Shown: positions 1 to 8,175 of the stretch, piece by piece | Numbering within the stretch: the stretch's first letter is position 1 | Layout of the letters: every line of letters starts with the position of its first letter | Source of the DNA: PALSA-612 sp963846915 | Lineage (GTDB): Bacteria > Actinomycetota > Thermoleophilia > Gaiellales > Gaiellaceae | DNA length: 64,000 nucleotides | NCBI GenBank assembly: GCA_963846915.1 | Contig: CAWJXV010000002.1 | Coordinates: 62,001-126,000, forward strand | Direction: 5' to 3' | Translations under genes and position numbers: made by a program | Notes under the pieces: generated by a model | The model's input: the letters and a program-made list of their open reading frames with translations, nothing else | The model's database searches: none | Told to the model about the DNA's origin: nothing

Positions 1-54
1 GTGCGATTCGGCCCGGAACGGCTCCTGGACGCGGTTCTCGCAGCCTTGGCTTGA
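1..54 (+). CDS. C-terminal tail of an upstream gene, unidentified
   Basis: An open frame enters from the left window edge and stops with TGA at 52-54. The visible tail (ending LLDAVLAALA) is alanine/leucine rich and too short to assign. The stop codon sits inside the -35 hexamer of the following LysM gene, so the two genes abut. It could be chance read-through of the edge, hence the low confidence. Confidence 0.35.
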   Translation: MRFGPERLLDAVLAALA

Positions 55-79
55 CACGAACACATGTTCGCTCTACACT
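51..79 (+). promoter_or_regulatory. Consensus promoter of the LysM/SOS gene
   Basis: A perfect -35 TTGACA (51-56) and a -10 TACACT (74-79) are separated by exactly 17 bp. Transcription should begin about 86, so the mRNA would be leaderless or nearly so for the ATG at 89. One LexA box fills the spacer and a second overlaps the start site and start codon. Confidence 0.85.
57..70. promoter_or_regulatory. LexA operator (SOS box) 1
   Basis: CGAACACATGTTCG matches the Gram-positive/actinobacterial SOS box pattern CGAAC-N4-GTTCG exactly. It occupies the spacer between -35 and -10, so bound LexA would block RNA polymerase. Confidence 0.9.
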
Positions 80-81
80 GG

Positions 82-95
82 CGAACACATGTTCG
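82..95. promoter_or_regulatory. LexA operator (SOS box) 2
   Basis: This is an identical 14-mer to box 1, 25 bp downstream centre to centre. It covers the predicted transcription start and the ATG at 89-91, so the first codons of the gene are part of the operator. Confidence 0.9.
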
Positions 96-334
96 TTCGC
101 GTCGCACTCCTCCTCATCGCCGCCACCTTCGCGGTCGCCGTCGCCGCCCGCCAGTCGAGCGGTGCGGCGCCCGCGGAGCGGTACGTCGTGCATCCCGGGG
201 ACACGCTGTGGAGCATCGCGTCCTCGCACTACGCGGGCGATCCGCGCGACTCGATCCCGAGGATCGAGCGCCGCAACCGGCTCTCTGGCCCGTCGATCCG
301 GCCCGGGCAGCGGTTGGTGCTCCCGTCCGGCTGA
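89..334 (+). CDS. SOS-induced LysM membrane protein, YneA/ChiZ-like division inhibitor
   Basis: This 81-residue protein has one N-terminal hydrophobic segment (about residues 3-20) and a single LysM domain (about 32-79; YVVHPGDTLWSIA core) that should bind peptidoglycan outside the membrane. Size, architecture and double LexA control match YneA of Bacillus and the LysM genes beside lexA in actinobacteria (Rv2719c/ChiZ), which halt septation during DNA damage. LexA itself is not in the window. No murein hydrolase domain is visible. The division-inhibitor role is inferred from family and regulation. Confidence 0.75.
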   Translation: MFVRVALLLIAATFAVAVAARQSSGAAPAERYVVHPGDTLWSIASSHYAGDPRDSIPRIERRNRLSGPSIRPGQRLVLPSG

Positions 335-337
335 TGG

Positions 338-838
338 CTACGAGCCGGGAAGGCGCCCGGAAGGCCCGAGCCGCATCCAGACGTACTCGTGATCCTGGTC
401 GAGGTTGAGCTGCGCCTCTTCGGTGCGGTCCATCCGCAGGAAACCGGCGCCGCGGTAGGTCGCGAACGCGGCGCGCTCCCCGCGCACGACCCGGGTCACG
501 ATCGAGCGGAAGCCCCGCCGGCGAGCCTCGGTTGCGAGCAGCGCCACGAACGCGCGCCCGACGCCCTGACCGCGCCGCTCAGGCGCCACGATCAGACGCG
601 CGAGCTCGGCCTCGTCCTCCGCGTGGTCCTCCCACACCTGGCCGTACGCGCACGGGTCGCCGTCGAGGAGCCCGACGCAGGGCACGACGCCGGGCAGCGC
701 GTGCCAGTCGTCGAGGATCTCGGGCGTCAGCCGCAAGAACGGGACGGACGCCCAGGCGAGCGATTCGGCGGCTGACTCCACCCAGCCCACGATCGTCGCC
801 GCGTCGTCGTTCCGGAAGTCCCTGAGGGCGATGTCCAC
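338..838 (-). CDS. GNAT-family N-acetyltransferase
   Basis: This 166-residue protein starts at GTG (838-836). It has the GNAT fold signature with the acetyl-CoA loop VAPERRGQGVGRAFV (about residues 88-102) and a later ATYRGAGF strand-helix. Substrate cannot be predicted. It converges on the LysM gene with only 3 bp between the stops, and diverges from the RNase Z gene. Start assignment rests on absence of a better upstream codon. Confidence 0.8.
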   Translation of the reverse strand: MDIALRDFRNDDAATIVGWVESAAESLAWASVPFLRLTPEILDDWHALPGVVPCVGLLDGDPCAYGQVWEDHAEDEAELARLIVAPERRGQGVGRAFVALLATEARRRGFRSIVTRVVRGERAAFATYRGAGFLRMDRTEEAQLNLDQDHEYVWMRLGPSGRLPGS

Positions 839-907
839 CGGGACATGTTCGCCGACGGCGGCGGTTCGGTCCGCGCTTCACGCTTCCATGCCGTCCATAC
901 TTGCGAC

Positions 908-1921
908 TTGGATCTCGATCTCGTCTTCCTGGGGACGTCGGGGTCGATGCCGACCTCGTTCCGCGGGGCTCCCGCGCTTCTCGTCCGACGTGGGGGCGAG
1001 CGGCTCCTGTTCGACTGCGGCGAGGGCACGCAGCGCCAACTGCTGACCTCGGCAGTCGGGCTCGTCGACCTGCGGGAGGTCTTTCTCACGCACTACCACG
1101 CCGACCACTACCTCGGCCTGCCGGGGATGCTGAAGACGTTCGCCATGCGCGGACGCGAGGAGCCGATCACGCTCTACGGCCCGACCGGCCTGAGCGCGCT
1201 CTTCGCGGACCTACGCCGCATCTTCGGCAAGCTCACCTACGAGTGCACGCTCGTCGAACTGCGGCCCGGCGACCGCCTGCCCCGCGACGGCTATGCCCTC
1301 GACGTCTTTCCGGTGCTCCACGGACGCAATGCCGTCGGCTACACGCTGCTCGAGGACGAGCGGCCCGGCCGGTTCGACGTGTCGACGGCTGACCGCCTCG
1401 GCGTCCCCGCCGGCCCGGAGCGCGGAGCGCTCCAGCGCGGCGAGCCGGTCACGCTCGCCGACGGCCGAATCGTCACGCCTGACGACGTTCTCGGGCCGGC
1501 GAGACGCGGCCGCAAGGTGACGATCACCGGCGACACCGCGCCCTCCTCGGACGTCGTCGAAGCTGCGCGAATCGCCGACGTGCTCGTCCACGAGGCCACG
1601 TTCCTCGAGGACGAGCAGGAGCGCGCGCGGGAGACGCTGCACTCGACGGCGCTCGACGCCGCTGCGGCCGCCCGAGAGGCCGACGTCGGACTCCTCGCGC
1701 TCGTCCACCTCTCCAGCCGTTACCTCGGCCGCGACGCCGCGCGCGAGGCACGCACCGTCTTCCCGGAGACCGTGGTCCCGAAAGACTTCGATACGATCGA
1801 GGTCGGTTTCGACGAGCGGGGCGGGCCGCGGCTCGTCAAGGGTGGAGCCGTGCATCGGCGGGCCCAGCCTCCGGCCGCGGAGGAGGCGGTTCCCGTCGGC
1901 GAGGAAGGGGGTGCAGCATGA
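908..1921 (+). CDS. rnz: Ribonuclease Z (tRNA 3'-end processing)
   Basis: This metallo-beta-lactamase-fold tRNase Z removes 3' trailers from tRNA precursors. Using TTG 908 the protein is 337 residues. The zinc motif HYHADH is at about residues 62-67, GDTAPS and HEATF follow, and a histidine at LVHLSSRY is the last ligand region. The open frame extends up to ATG 845, but the family starts right at the LDLVFLGTSG strand. A -10-like CATACT (896-901) lies 6 nt before TTG 908, the spacing seen at other starts here. A 20-residue C-terminal tail (AQPPAAEEAVP) is extra. Its TGA overlaps the next ATG (ATGA). Confidence 0.88.
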   Translation: MDLDLVFLGTSGSMPTSFRGAPALLVRRGGERLLFDCGEGTQRQLLTSAVGLVDLREVFLTHYHADHYLGLPGMLKTFAMRGREEPITLYGPTGLSALFADLRRIFGKLTYECTLVELRPGDRLPRDGYALDVFPVLHGRNAVGYTLLEDERPGRFDVSTADRLGVPAGPERGALQRGEPVTLADGRIVTPDDVLGPARRGRKVTITGDTAPSSDVVEAARIADVLVHEATFLEDEQERARETLHSTALDAAAAAREADVGLLALVHLSSRYLGRDAAREARTVFPETVVPKDFDTIEVGFDERGGPRLVKGGAVHRRAQPPAAEEAVPVGEEGGAA

Positions 1922-2148
1922 GCGAGATGGTGCAAGTCGCCCTGGCGGAGGACGTCACCGAGGCGGAGGAGCTCCAGGAGATCCTGCGCCAGGCCGGGAT
2001 CGAGTCGAGGCTCGAGATGGCCGTCGAGCATCACCCGACCTCGACCGAGGACGCCCCTCAGAAAGTGCTCGTCCCCGAGTCGTCACTCGAGCAGGCGCAG
2101 CACGCGATCGAGTCGATGACCGACCCGGACGAGATGGCCGCGGATTAG
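1918..2148 (+). CDS. DUF2007-type small protein
   Basis: This 76-residue acidic protein begins MSEMVQVALAEDVTEAEELQ, has the repeated alpha/beta pattern of DUF2007 (putative signal-transducing) proteins and ends in an acidic helix. The conserved idea is a short ferredoxin-like domain reading 'which of two neighbours, how far' (EILRQAGIESRLE then KVLVPESSLEQA). It is translationally coupled to rnz through ATGA. Molecular function is unknown. Confidence 0.7.
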   Translation: MSEMVQVALAEDVTEAEELQEILRQAGIESRLEMAVEHHPTSTEDAPQKVLVPESSLEQAQHAIESMTDPDEMAAD

Positions 2149-2158
2149 TAGTTCCCGC

Positions 2159-2893
2159 GTGAGCGTCGACTTCGGGCGGCTGGCGCCGGTGTACGACCGC
2201 ATCCGGCCGGTCGACGACAACTGGCGCCGCGTCTACGACCTCGTCGTCGCCGAGGCCGACCTGCACGGGCGGCGGGTGCTCGACCTCGGCTGCGGGACCG
2301 GCCGTTTGTCGAAGGAGCTCGCCGAAGGCGGCGTCGCCAAGGTGTGGGGAGTGGACGCGTCGCAGGAGATGCTTGCCGTCGCGCGCCAGAACGTCCCGAA
2401 CGGCGTCGGCCTGAAGGAGGGAAGAGCCGAGCAGCTTCCCTTCCGGGACGCGTGGTTCGACCGGGTCGTCATGTGGCTCGTCTGCCACCTCGTCGACCGC
2501 CCCGCGGCGTTCCGAGAGGTCGCGCGCGTGCTCGTTCCAGAGGGGCGACTCGCCGTCGTCACCTTCGACACGCGCCACTTCGAGCGCTACTGGCTGAACC
2601 GCTTCTTCCCGGGCATCCAGGAAATCGACCTCGCCCGCTTCCCGAGCGAGGAGCAGCTCCGCGGCGAGCTCGCGGGCGCCGGCTTCGGCTCCGTGCGCCT
2701 CGAGCGCCTCTCCCAGCACGCGTCGCTCCCGCGCGAGACGGCGCTCGAGCGGATCCGCGGGCGGCACATCTCGACGTTCGACCTGCTCGACGAGGACGAG
2801 ATCAGAGAAGGAACGGCCAGAGCCGAGCGCGAGCTCCCCGACCCGGTCGAGTACGACCAGGAGTGGCTGATCGCGATCGGAGCAGAGCCGTGA
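2159..2893 (+). CDS. SAM-dependent class I methyltransferase
   Basis: This 244-residue protein starts at GTG. The SAM-binding glycine loop VLDLGCGTGRL is at residues 40-50, followed by VWGVDAS (acidic residue for the ribose), RAEQLPF and the post-motif strand WFDRVVMWLVCH. The family is methyltransferase type 11/ubiE-like. The substrate is not evident. Its TGA overlaps the GTG of the rhodanese gene, so they are co-translated. Confidence 0.82.
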   Translation: MSVDFGRLAPVYDRIRPVDDNWRRVYDLVVAEADLHGRRVLDLGCGTGRLSKELAEGGVAKVWGVDASQEMLAVARQNVPNGVGLKEGRAEQLPFRDAWFDRVVMWLVCHLVDRPAAFREVARVLVPEGRLAVVTFDTRHFERYWLNRFFPGIQEIDLARFPSEEQLRGELAGAGFGSVRLERLSQHASLPRETALERIRGRHISTFDLLDEDEIREGTARAERELPDPVEYDQEWLIAIGAEP

Positions 2894-3283
2894 CGAGGCG
2901 GAAGACCGTCGCCGACCTCCTCGCCGAGTCGCGCGCCGGCCTCGACCGCGTCACGCCCGCACAGGCGTACGAGGCGATGCGCGACGGCGGCGTGCTCGTC
3001 GACGTCCGCTCGCAGGACGAACGGGAGCGGCAGGGCCTCGTGCCGGGCGCCGTCCACTACCCGCTGTCGGTCGTGCTCTGGCGGCTCGACCCGGCGGAGG
3101 ACACCGGCAACCCGAAGCTCCCGCTCGACACCCGGGTCATGCTCCTGTGCCGCCAGGGCTACAGCTCGAGCCTCGCGGCAGCCCAGCTCCGCGAGATCGG
3201 GCTTCGAGCGTGCCACCGACGTCGTCGGCGGGGTCGAGGCGTGGATCGCCGCAGGCCTGCCGATCGAGCCCACGGACGTTTGA
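2890..3283 (+). CDS. Rhodanese-like domain protein (frameshifted)
   Basis: GTG 2890 overlaps the previous stop. The protein reads VDVRSQDERERQGLVPGAVH and then MLLCRQGYSSSLAA, where the cysteine is the rhodanese active-site Cys. At 3199-3201 an extra G in GGG shifts the frame. Removing it restores the family ending (FERATDVVGGVEAW, then AAGLPIEPTDV) and the stop at 3281-3283. Unrepaired, the frame runs to 3306 with arginine-rich nonsense. Role: sulfur transfer or a related persulfide function, unspecified. Confidence 0.75.
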
Positions 3284-3373
3284 CCTTTCCGCCGTACGGG
3301 GCATGAACCTCGTCTAGGCACAGCCGCTCCGGGCCTTCGGCGGCGGGGCGGCGCGAGCAACGGAGGTTGGGCA

Positions 3374-4379
3374 ATGAAGAGACGGCTGCTGGCGCTGGCC
3401 GCACTCGTCCTGACGGCCGGCCTGACGGTCACGGTCGTGTCCTCGTCGAGCGCGTCCACGGCCAAGAGCGTCAAGAACTTCAAGCACGTGTTCGTCTTCA
3501 TGATGGAGAACACGGGCATCGAGGCACTCCAGAAGAACCCGAACGCCCCGTGGATCAACCAGGCGATCCAGACCTACCGGCGTCGCGGGCAACTACTTCG
3601 GCGTCACGCATCCGAGCCAGCCGAACTACATCGCCTCGACGGCCGGCACGACCGCGGGCGTCCCCGAACGACAACGACGTGACGGTGAACCTGCCGAACA
3701 TCGTCGACCAGCTCGAGGCGAAGAAGCACACGTGGAAGGGCTACATGCAGGGCCTGTCGCTCTGCAACGGCGACAAGCTCGCCCACGCGTGCGGCAACCA
3801 GCTTTACGAGCGGAAGCACAACCCGTTCGTCTCCTTCTCCGACGTCCAGTCGAGCCCGGCCCGGATGGCGAACATCGTCGACCTGAGCCAGCTGGACACA
3901 GACCTGGCGAACAAGACGGAAGTGCCGGACTACTCGTGGATCAGCCCCGACCAGTGCAACGACATGCACGGCCGCGGGGGCACCGGCGGGCCGAGCGACC
4001 CGTGCGACTTCTCGCAACGTGCAGCTGCTGATCCAGGCCGGCGACCAGTTCCTGTCCACGTACGTCGGCAAGATCATGGCCTCGAAGGCGTGGTCGGGCG
4101 ACTCGGCCGATCTTCATCACCTGGGACGAGAGCGACTTCACGGGCTCGCCGGACAACTTCGGCTTCGGCGACACGCGCGGCTGCTGCGACGCCGACCCGG
4201 GCGGCGGCCACGTGCTGACGATCGTGATCAACCGCAACTCGAACGGGCCCTCGGCGTCGTTCCAGCTCTACAACCACTACTCGCTGCTCTCGACGATCGA
4301 GAACGCGTGGAACCTCGGCTGCCTCGCGAACACCTGCGACACCGCGAACGTGAAGCCGATGACCGACCTGACCGGCTGA
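3374..4379 (+). pseudogene. Secreted phosphoesterase-family protein, four frameshifts
   Basis: A Sec signal peptide (KRRLLALAALVLTAG) is followed by VFVFMMENT, PSQPNYIA, DNDVTVNLP and FITWDESDF, all hallmarks of the phosphoesterase family (PF04185; phospholipase C/acid phosphatase type). Restoring the family reading needs deletion of one base at each of 3577-3578, 3662-3665, 4015-4017 and 4107-4108, giving about 333 residues ending at TGA 4377-4379. All four are extra bases in short homopolymers, so sequence error is more likely than decay, but a real pseudogene cannot be excluded. It has an SD-like GGAGGTTGGGC upstream. Confidence 0.7.
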
Positions 4380-4460
4380 TCCGGTCGACCTCCGGAGCGG
4401 GGCGGGAGCGATCCCGTCCCGTTCCGCGTACACTCCTCCGCATGACGACGGTGACGTTCC

Positions 4461-5318
4461 GTGGCCGTCAGGCGCGCACACGGTGCGCAGCCGTCACGGC
4501 GTAGCCACGCACAGCACTTCCTCCGCTCGACGCGCCTCGCGGCCCAGATCGTCTCCGACGCCGGCGTCGGCCCGGACGACCTAGTCCTCGACATCGGCGC
4601 CGGCGTCGGCGCGCTGACCGCCGAGCTGTCCCGCCGCTGCCGGTGCGTGCAAGCGATCGAGATCGACGCCGCCCTCGTCGGCCGCCTGCGTGAGCGCTTC
4701 GGCCGCGTGCCGCAGGTCGAGATCCTCCACGCGGACGCGCTCACCGTGGCGTTCCCCTGCGAGCCGTTCCGCGTCGTCGCCAACATTCCCTTCGACGTCA
4801 CCGCCGCGATCTGCCGGAGGCTCCTGGACGACCCGCGCGTGCCGCTCGAACGCGCTGACCTGATCGTCGAGCTCGGCGCGGCGCAGAAGCGAGCCCGGAT
4901 CAGCCCCAGCACCGCCCTGGGCGTCTACCGGGGCGCCTGGTACGAGCTCGCCGTCGTCCGACGGCTCCACTCGTCGGCGTTCGCGCCGCCGCCGAGCGTC
5001 GACGCGGCAGTGCTCCGGATCGTCCGGCGCGCCCAGCCGCTCGTTCCGCACCTCGGGGCGGCGGACTACAGGGCGTTCGTCACGACGGGCTTCAAGCGGC
5101 GCACCGTCCTGCGACGGGCGCTCGGTGACGTCGTGTCGCCGCGGCAGCTGAAGCGGCTCGCGACCGACCATGGCTTCTCGCCCGACGCCCTCCCGTGGGA
5201 GCTCGACCAGCATCAGTGGGCAGCCATCTTCGGGTTCGTCCGACGGCGGGCGATACACTGCCGCAGACACACGAACCCCTTTAACCCGGTCCTGCGAGGC
5301 CGGAAAGGAGTCGGATGA
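4461..5318 (+). CDS. Erm-like 23S rRNA (adenine-N6)-dimethyltransferase
   Basis: This 285-residue KsgA/Erm-superfamily protein shows SHAQHFLRS, DIGAGVGALT (SAM loop), EIDAALV, ADAL and the catalytic VVANIPFDVT. NIPF rather than NLPY, and the RRSHAQHFL lead-in, favour Erm (23S A2058, macrolide-lincosamide-streptogramin resistance) over RsmA/KsgA. The GTG at 4461 is the only in-frame start; however a -10-like TACACT (4429-4434) points to ATG 4442 in another frame (see findings). The last ~25 codons run over the PyrR leader and stop at the pyrR ATG, so the true C-terminus may be near residue 258. Confidence 0.75.
   Translation: MAVRRAHGAQPSRRSHAQHFLRSTRLAAQIVSDAGVGPDDLVLDIGAGVGALTAELSRRCRCVQAIEIDAALVGRLRERFGRVPQVEILHADALTVAFPCEPFRVVANIPFDVTAAICRRLLDDPRVPLERADLIVELGAAQKRARISPSTALGVYRGAWYELAVVRRLHSSAFAPPPSVDAAVLRIVRRAQPLVPHLGAADYRAFVTTGFKRRTVLRRALGDVVSPRQLKRLATDHGFSPDALPWELDQHQWAAIFGFVRRRAIHCRRHTNPFNPVLRGRKGVG
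5254..5259 (+). promoter_or_regulatory. Putative -10 box of the pyr operon
   Basis: TACACT lies 55 nt before the pyrR ATG. Initiation about 5266 would give a leader of roughly 49 nt that holds the PyrR-binding hairpin. No convincing -35 is present. Confidence 0.4.
5278..5310 (+). promoter_or_regulatory. PyrR-binding RNA hairpin that masks the pyrR ribosome-binding site
   Basis: The loop CCTGCGAGG (5291-5299) matches the PyrR binding-loop consensus CCnGnGAGG exactly and is closed by CCGG (5286-5289) pairing with CCGG (5300-5303). Below it, CCTTT (5278-5282) pairs with AAAGG (5304-5308), which is the Shine-Dalgarno AAAGGAG of pyrR. UMP-bound PyrR stabilising this stem would block translation, as proposed for other actinobacteria. 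There is no poly-T, so translational rather than transcriptional attenuation is likely. Confidence 0.75.
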
Positions 5319-5905
5319 GCATGGCTGCAAGCGCGCCCGCCGGTGAGCGGGTGCTCCTCGACGCAGAGGCGCTCCAGCGCACTCTCCACCGCATCGCCCA
5401 CGAGATCATCGAGGGCAACGAGCGGCTCGACCAGGTCGCGCTGATCGGGATCCACACGCGCGGCGTCTTCCTGGCCCAGCGCCTGCGGCGGCTGATCGAG
5501 GAGTTCACCGGCGCCGACCTCGCGCTCGGCACAGTCGACATCACCTTTTACCGAGACGACGTCCAGGTCCGCGGCCGCGACGCGCCGCTGCACCCGCAGC
5601 CGCTCGTCCGCGCGACGCGGATCGACTTCCCGCTCGAGGGCCGCACCTGCGTCCTCGTCGACGACGTCCTCTATACCGGGCGGACGATCAGGGCCGCCAT
5701 CGACGCGCTCTTCGACTACGGCCGGCCCGCCCGTGTCCAGCTCGCGGTCATCTGCGACCGCGGCCACCGGGAGCTTCCGATCCGCCCCGACTACGTCGGC
5801 AAGAACCTGCCGACTGCGCGCAGCGAGCGCGTCCAGGTGGAGCTCGTCGAGGTGGACGAGGTCGACCAGGTCCTGCTCGTCCCGTCTCCCGAGGAGGGGA
5901 GTTAA
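5315..5905 (+). CDS. pyrR: Bifunctional pyr operon regulator / uracil phosphoribosyltransferase
   Basis: PyrR binds a leader RNA in response to UMP and has side uracil phosphoribosyltransferase activity. The 196-residue protein has the type I PRTase PRPP motif VLVDDVLYTGRT (about residues 112-123), the IGIHTRG strand and the C-terminal RPDYVGKNLPT block typical of PyrR. ATG 5315 follows AAAGGAG at ideal spacing and overlaps the preceding Erm stop. It is the first gene of the pyrimidine cluster and has its own target hairpin just upstream. Confidence 0.93.
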   Translation: MSMAASAPAGERVLLDAEALQRTLHRIAHEIIEGNERLDQVALIGIHTRGVFLAQRLRRLIEEFTGADLALGTVDITFYRDDVQVRGRDAPLHPQPLVRATRIDFPLEGRTCVLVDDVLYTGRTIRAAIDALFDYGRPARVQLAVICDRGHRELPIRPDYVGKNLPTARSERVQVELVEVDEVDQVLLVPSPEEGS

Positions 5906-6898
5906 GTGCCCCAGATCACCGTGATGCGAGAGGAGCTGCCGCCGATGCGACCGCCGCGGCGGCACCTGCTCTCGATCGAGGACCTGAACCGCGACGACGT
6001 CGAGCGGCTGCTCGCGACCGCGCGGTCGTTCGACCAGGCGTCGCAGCGCGAGCTGAAGAAGCTGCCGACGCTCCGCGGCCGCACGGTCGTCAACCTCTTC
6101 TTCGAGTCCTCGACGCGCACGTCGTCGAGCTTCGAGCTCGCCGCCAAGCGCCTATCGGCCGACGTCATGTCGATCAAGGCCGCGGGCTCCTCGGTCGACA
6201 AGGGCGAGTCCCTCAAGGACACGGCGCTGACGCTGAACGCCTACGACCCGGACGTGATCGTCATCCGGCACGCCGCGATCGGCGCGCCGCAGCTCGTCGC
6301 CGAGGTGACCGGCGCGCACATCGTCAACGCAGGGGACGGGAAGCACCAGCACCCGACCCAGGCGCTTCTCGACCTGTACACGATCCAGCAGGAGCTCGGT
6401 CGCATCCAGGGGGTCCACGTGGCGATCGTCGGCGACGTGCTGCACTCGCGGGTCGCGCGCTCGGACATCCAGGCGCTCGTCATGTGCGGCGCCCGGGTGA
6501 CGCTCGTCGGCCCGCCGACGCTGATCCCACGTGGGATCGAGGCGATGGGGTGCGCGGTCAGTCCCGATATCGACGCGATCCGCGCCGCCGACGTCGTCTA
6601 CGTGCTGCGCATGCAGCGCGAGCGGATGCTAGAGGGCGCGAACTACGTGCCGAGCCTGCGCGAGTACACCGCGCGGTGGGGCGTGACGCCCGAGCGGCTG
6701 CGGCCGGGCCAGAAGGTGATGCACCCGGGCCCGATGAACCGCGGTGTCGAGATCGACCCGCGCGTGGCCGACTCCCCGGACGCGCTGATCGAGGCGCAGG
6801 TGCGCGCGGGGCTCGTCGTCCGCATGGCCGTGCTCTACGACCTGCTCACGCACGGCCCGGTCGTGGTCCCGACCCAGGCCGCCATGGAGGTGGCGTGA
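5906..6898 (+). CDS. pyrB: Aspartate carbamoyltransferase catalytic subunit
   Basis: Condenses carbamoyl phosphate and aspartate to carbamoyl aspartate. The 330-residue protein has the carbamoyl-phosphate motif SSTRT (residues 68-72), HPTQALLD, and HPGPMNRG near the aspartate site. GTG 5906 follows GGAGGGGAG and lies directly after the pyrR stop. An internal ATG at 5924 or 5945 is possible but less well placed. No regulatory pyrI is seen, consistent with non-enteric ATCases. Confidence 0.95.
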   Translation: MPQITVMREELPPMRPPRRHLLSIEDLNRDDVERLLATARSFDQASQRELKKLPTLRGRTVVNLFFESSTRTSSSFELAAKRLSADVMSIKAAGSSVDKGESLKDTALTLNAYDPDVIVIRHAAIGAPQLVAEVTGAHIVNAGDGKHQHPTQALLDLYTIQQELGRIQGVHVAIVGDVLHSRVARSDIQALVMCGARVTLVGPPTLIPRGIEAMGCAVSPDIDAIRAADVVYVLRMQRERMLEGANYVPSLREYTARWGVTPERLRPGQKVMHPGPMNRGVEIDPRVADSPDALIEAQVRAGLVVRMAVLYDLLTHGPVVVPTQAAMEVA

Positions 6899-8175
6899 TG
6901 CTGTTCTCGCGCAACGGCTACACGGACAGCCGGGCGATCGAGGGCGCCCGCGTGATCGATCCCACCCAGGGGATCGACGAAGCGCTCACGGTCACGATCG
7001 AGAACGGCGTCATCACCCGTCTCGAGCCCGGCACGGCTCAGCCCGGGCTCGTGCTGGCACCGGCCTTCGTCGACCCGCACGTCCACCTGCGAACGCCCGG
7101 TCGCGAGGACGAGGAGACGATCGCCTCCGGCACCGCGGCGGCCGCGGCCGGCGGCTACTGCGCGATCCTCGCGATGCCGAACACCGAGCCCGTCGTCGAC
7201 TCGGCCCCCGTCCTCGCGTCGCTCGTCGACAAGGCCCGCGCCGAGGCGGTCGTGCCGCTCGGCTTCATGGCCGCGATCTCGAAGGGGCAGGCGGGCGCGG
7301 AGCTGACCGAGATGGGCGAGCTCGCCGACGCCGGCGCCGCCGGGTTCACCGACGACGGCCGGCCCGTCGTCTCGCCGGGCCTGATGCGACGCGCGCTGCA
7401 GTACAGCCCCGTCGCCGGGCGTCGCGTCGCGGTCCACTGCGAGGAGCCCACGCTCACGCGGGGCGGCCACATGCACGAGGGCGTCGTCTCGGCCGAGCTC
7501 GGCTTCACCGGTTACCCCTCCGTCGGCGAGAGCGTGATGGTCGAGCGCGACCTGTCCCTCGCCGGCTACGAGGACCGGCCGGTGCACCTGATGCACCTGT
7601 CGGCGCGCGAGTCGGTCGAGGCGCTGTCGCGCGCGCAGATGGCCGGCGTGGCCGCGACCGGAGAGGTCACGCCGCACCATCTCTGCCTGACCGACGAGGC
7701 GGTGCGCTCGCTCGACCCGAACGTGAAGATGAACCCACCCCTGCGCTCGGCCGACGACCGCGCCGCACTCGTCGCCGGCCTGCGCGACGGGACGATCTGC
7801 TGCATCGCCACCGATCACGCGCCGCACGCGCGCCACGAGAAGGACGTCCCGTTCGAGGAGGCGCCCTTCGGAGTCACCGGACTCGAGACGGCGTTCGCCG
7901 CGCTCAACACGCACCTCGTCGGGGCGGGCCTGCTCACGCTCGAGACGCTGCTCGAGCGGATGTCGGCCGGGCCGGCGCGCGCATTCGGCCTCGACGCGCC
8001 GCGGATCGCCGTCGGCGCGCCCGCCAACCTCGTCCTGCTCGACACCGAGGCGGCCTGGCGCGTGACCGAGGGCGGCTTCCGCTCGCGCTCGGCAAACTCG
8101 TGGCTCCTCGGCCAGACACTCAAGGGCAAGGTGCGGACGACGATCGCCGCCGGGCGGGTCGTGTTCGAGGCATGA
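6898..8175 (+). CDS. pyrC: Dihydroorotase
   Basis: Cyclises carbamoyl aspartate to dihydroorotate. This 425-residue amidohydrolase has the metal motif DPHVHLR (H61, H63), MPNTEP, HCEE, HLSA, TPHHL and the final catalytic aspartate in ATDHAPH. ATG 6898 overlaps the pyrB TGA (TGATG), so translation is coupled. Length and motifs fit the class I bacterial type. Confidence 0.95.
   Translation: MLFSRNGYTDSRAIEGARVIDPTQGIDEALTVTIENGVITRLEPGTAQPGLVLAPAFVDPHVHLRTPGREDEETIASGTAAAAAGGYCAILAMPNTEPVVDSAPVLASLVDKARAEAVVPLGFMAAISKGQAGAELTEMGELADAGAAGFTDDGRPVVSPGLMRRALQYSPVAGRRVAVHCEEPTLTRGGHMHEGVVSAELGFTGYPSVGESVMVERDLSLAGYEDRPVHLMHLSARESVEALSRAQMAGVAATGEVTPHHLCLTDEAVRSLDPNVKMNPPLRSADDRAALVAGLRDGTICCIATDHAPHARHEKDVPFEEAPFGVTGLETAFAALNTHLVGAGLLTLETLLERMSAGPARAFGLDAPRIAVGAPANLVLLDTEAAWRVTEGGFRSRSANSWLLGQTLKGKVRTTIAAGRVVFEA

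Noticed and set aside
838..851. Possible third LexA box (GGACATGTTCG) between the GNAT and RNase Z genes
   Set aside because: Only the right half (GTTCG) fits; the left half reads CCGGG instead of CGAAC.
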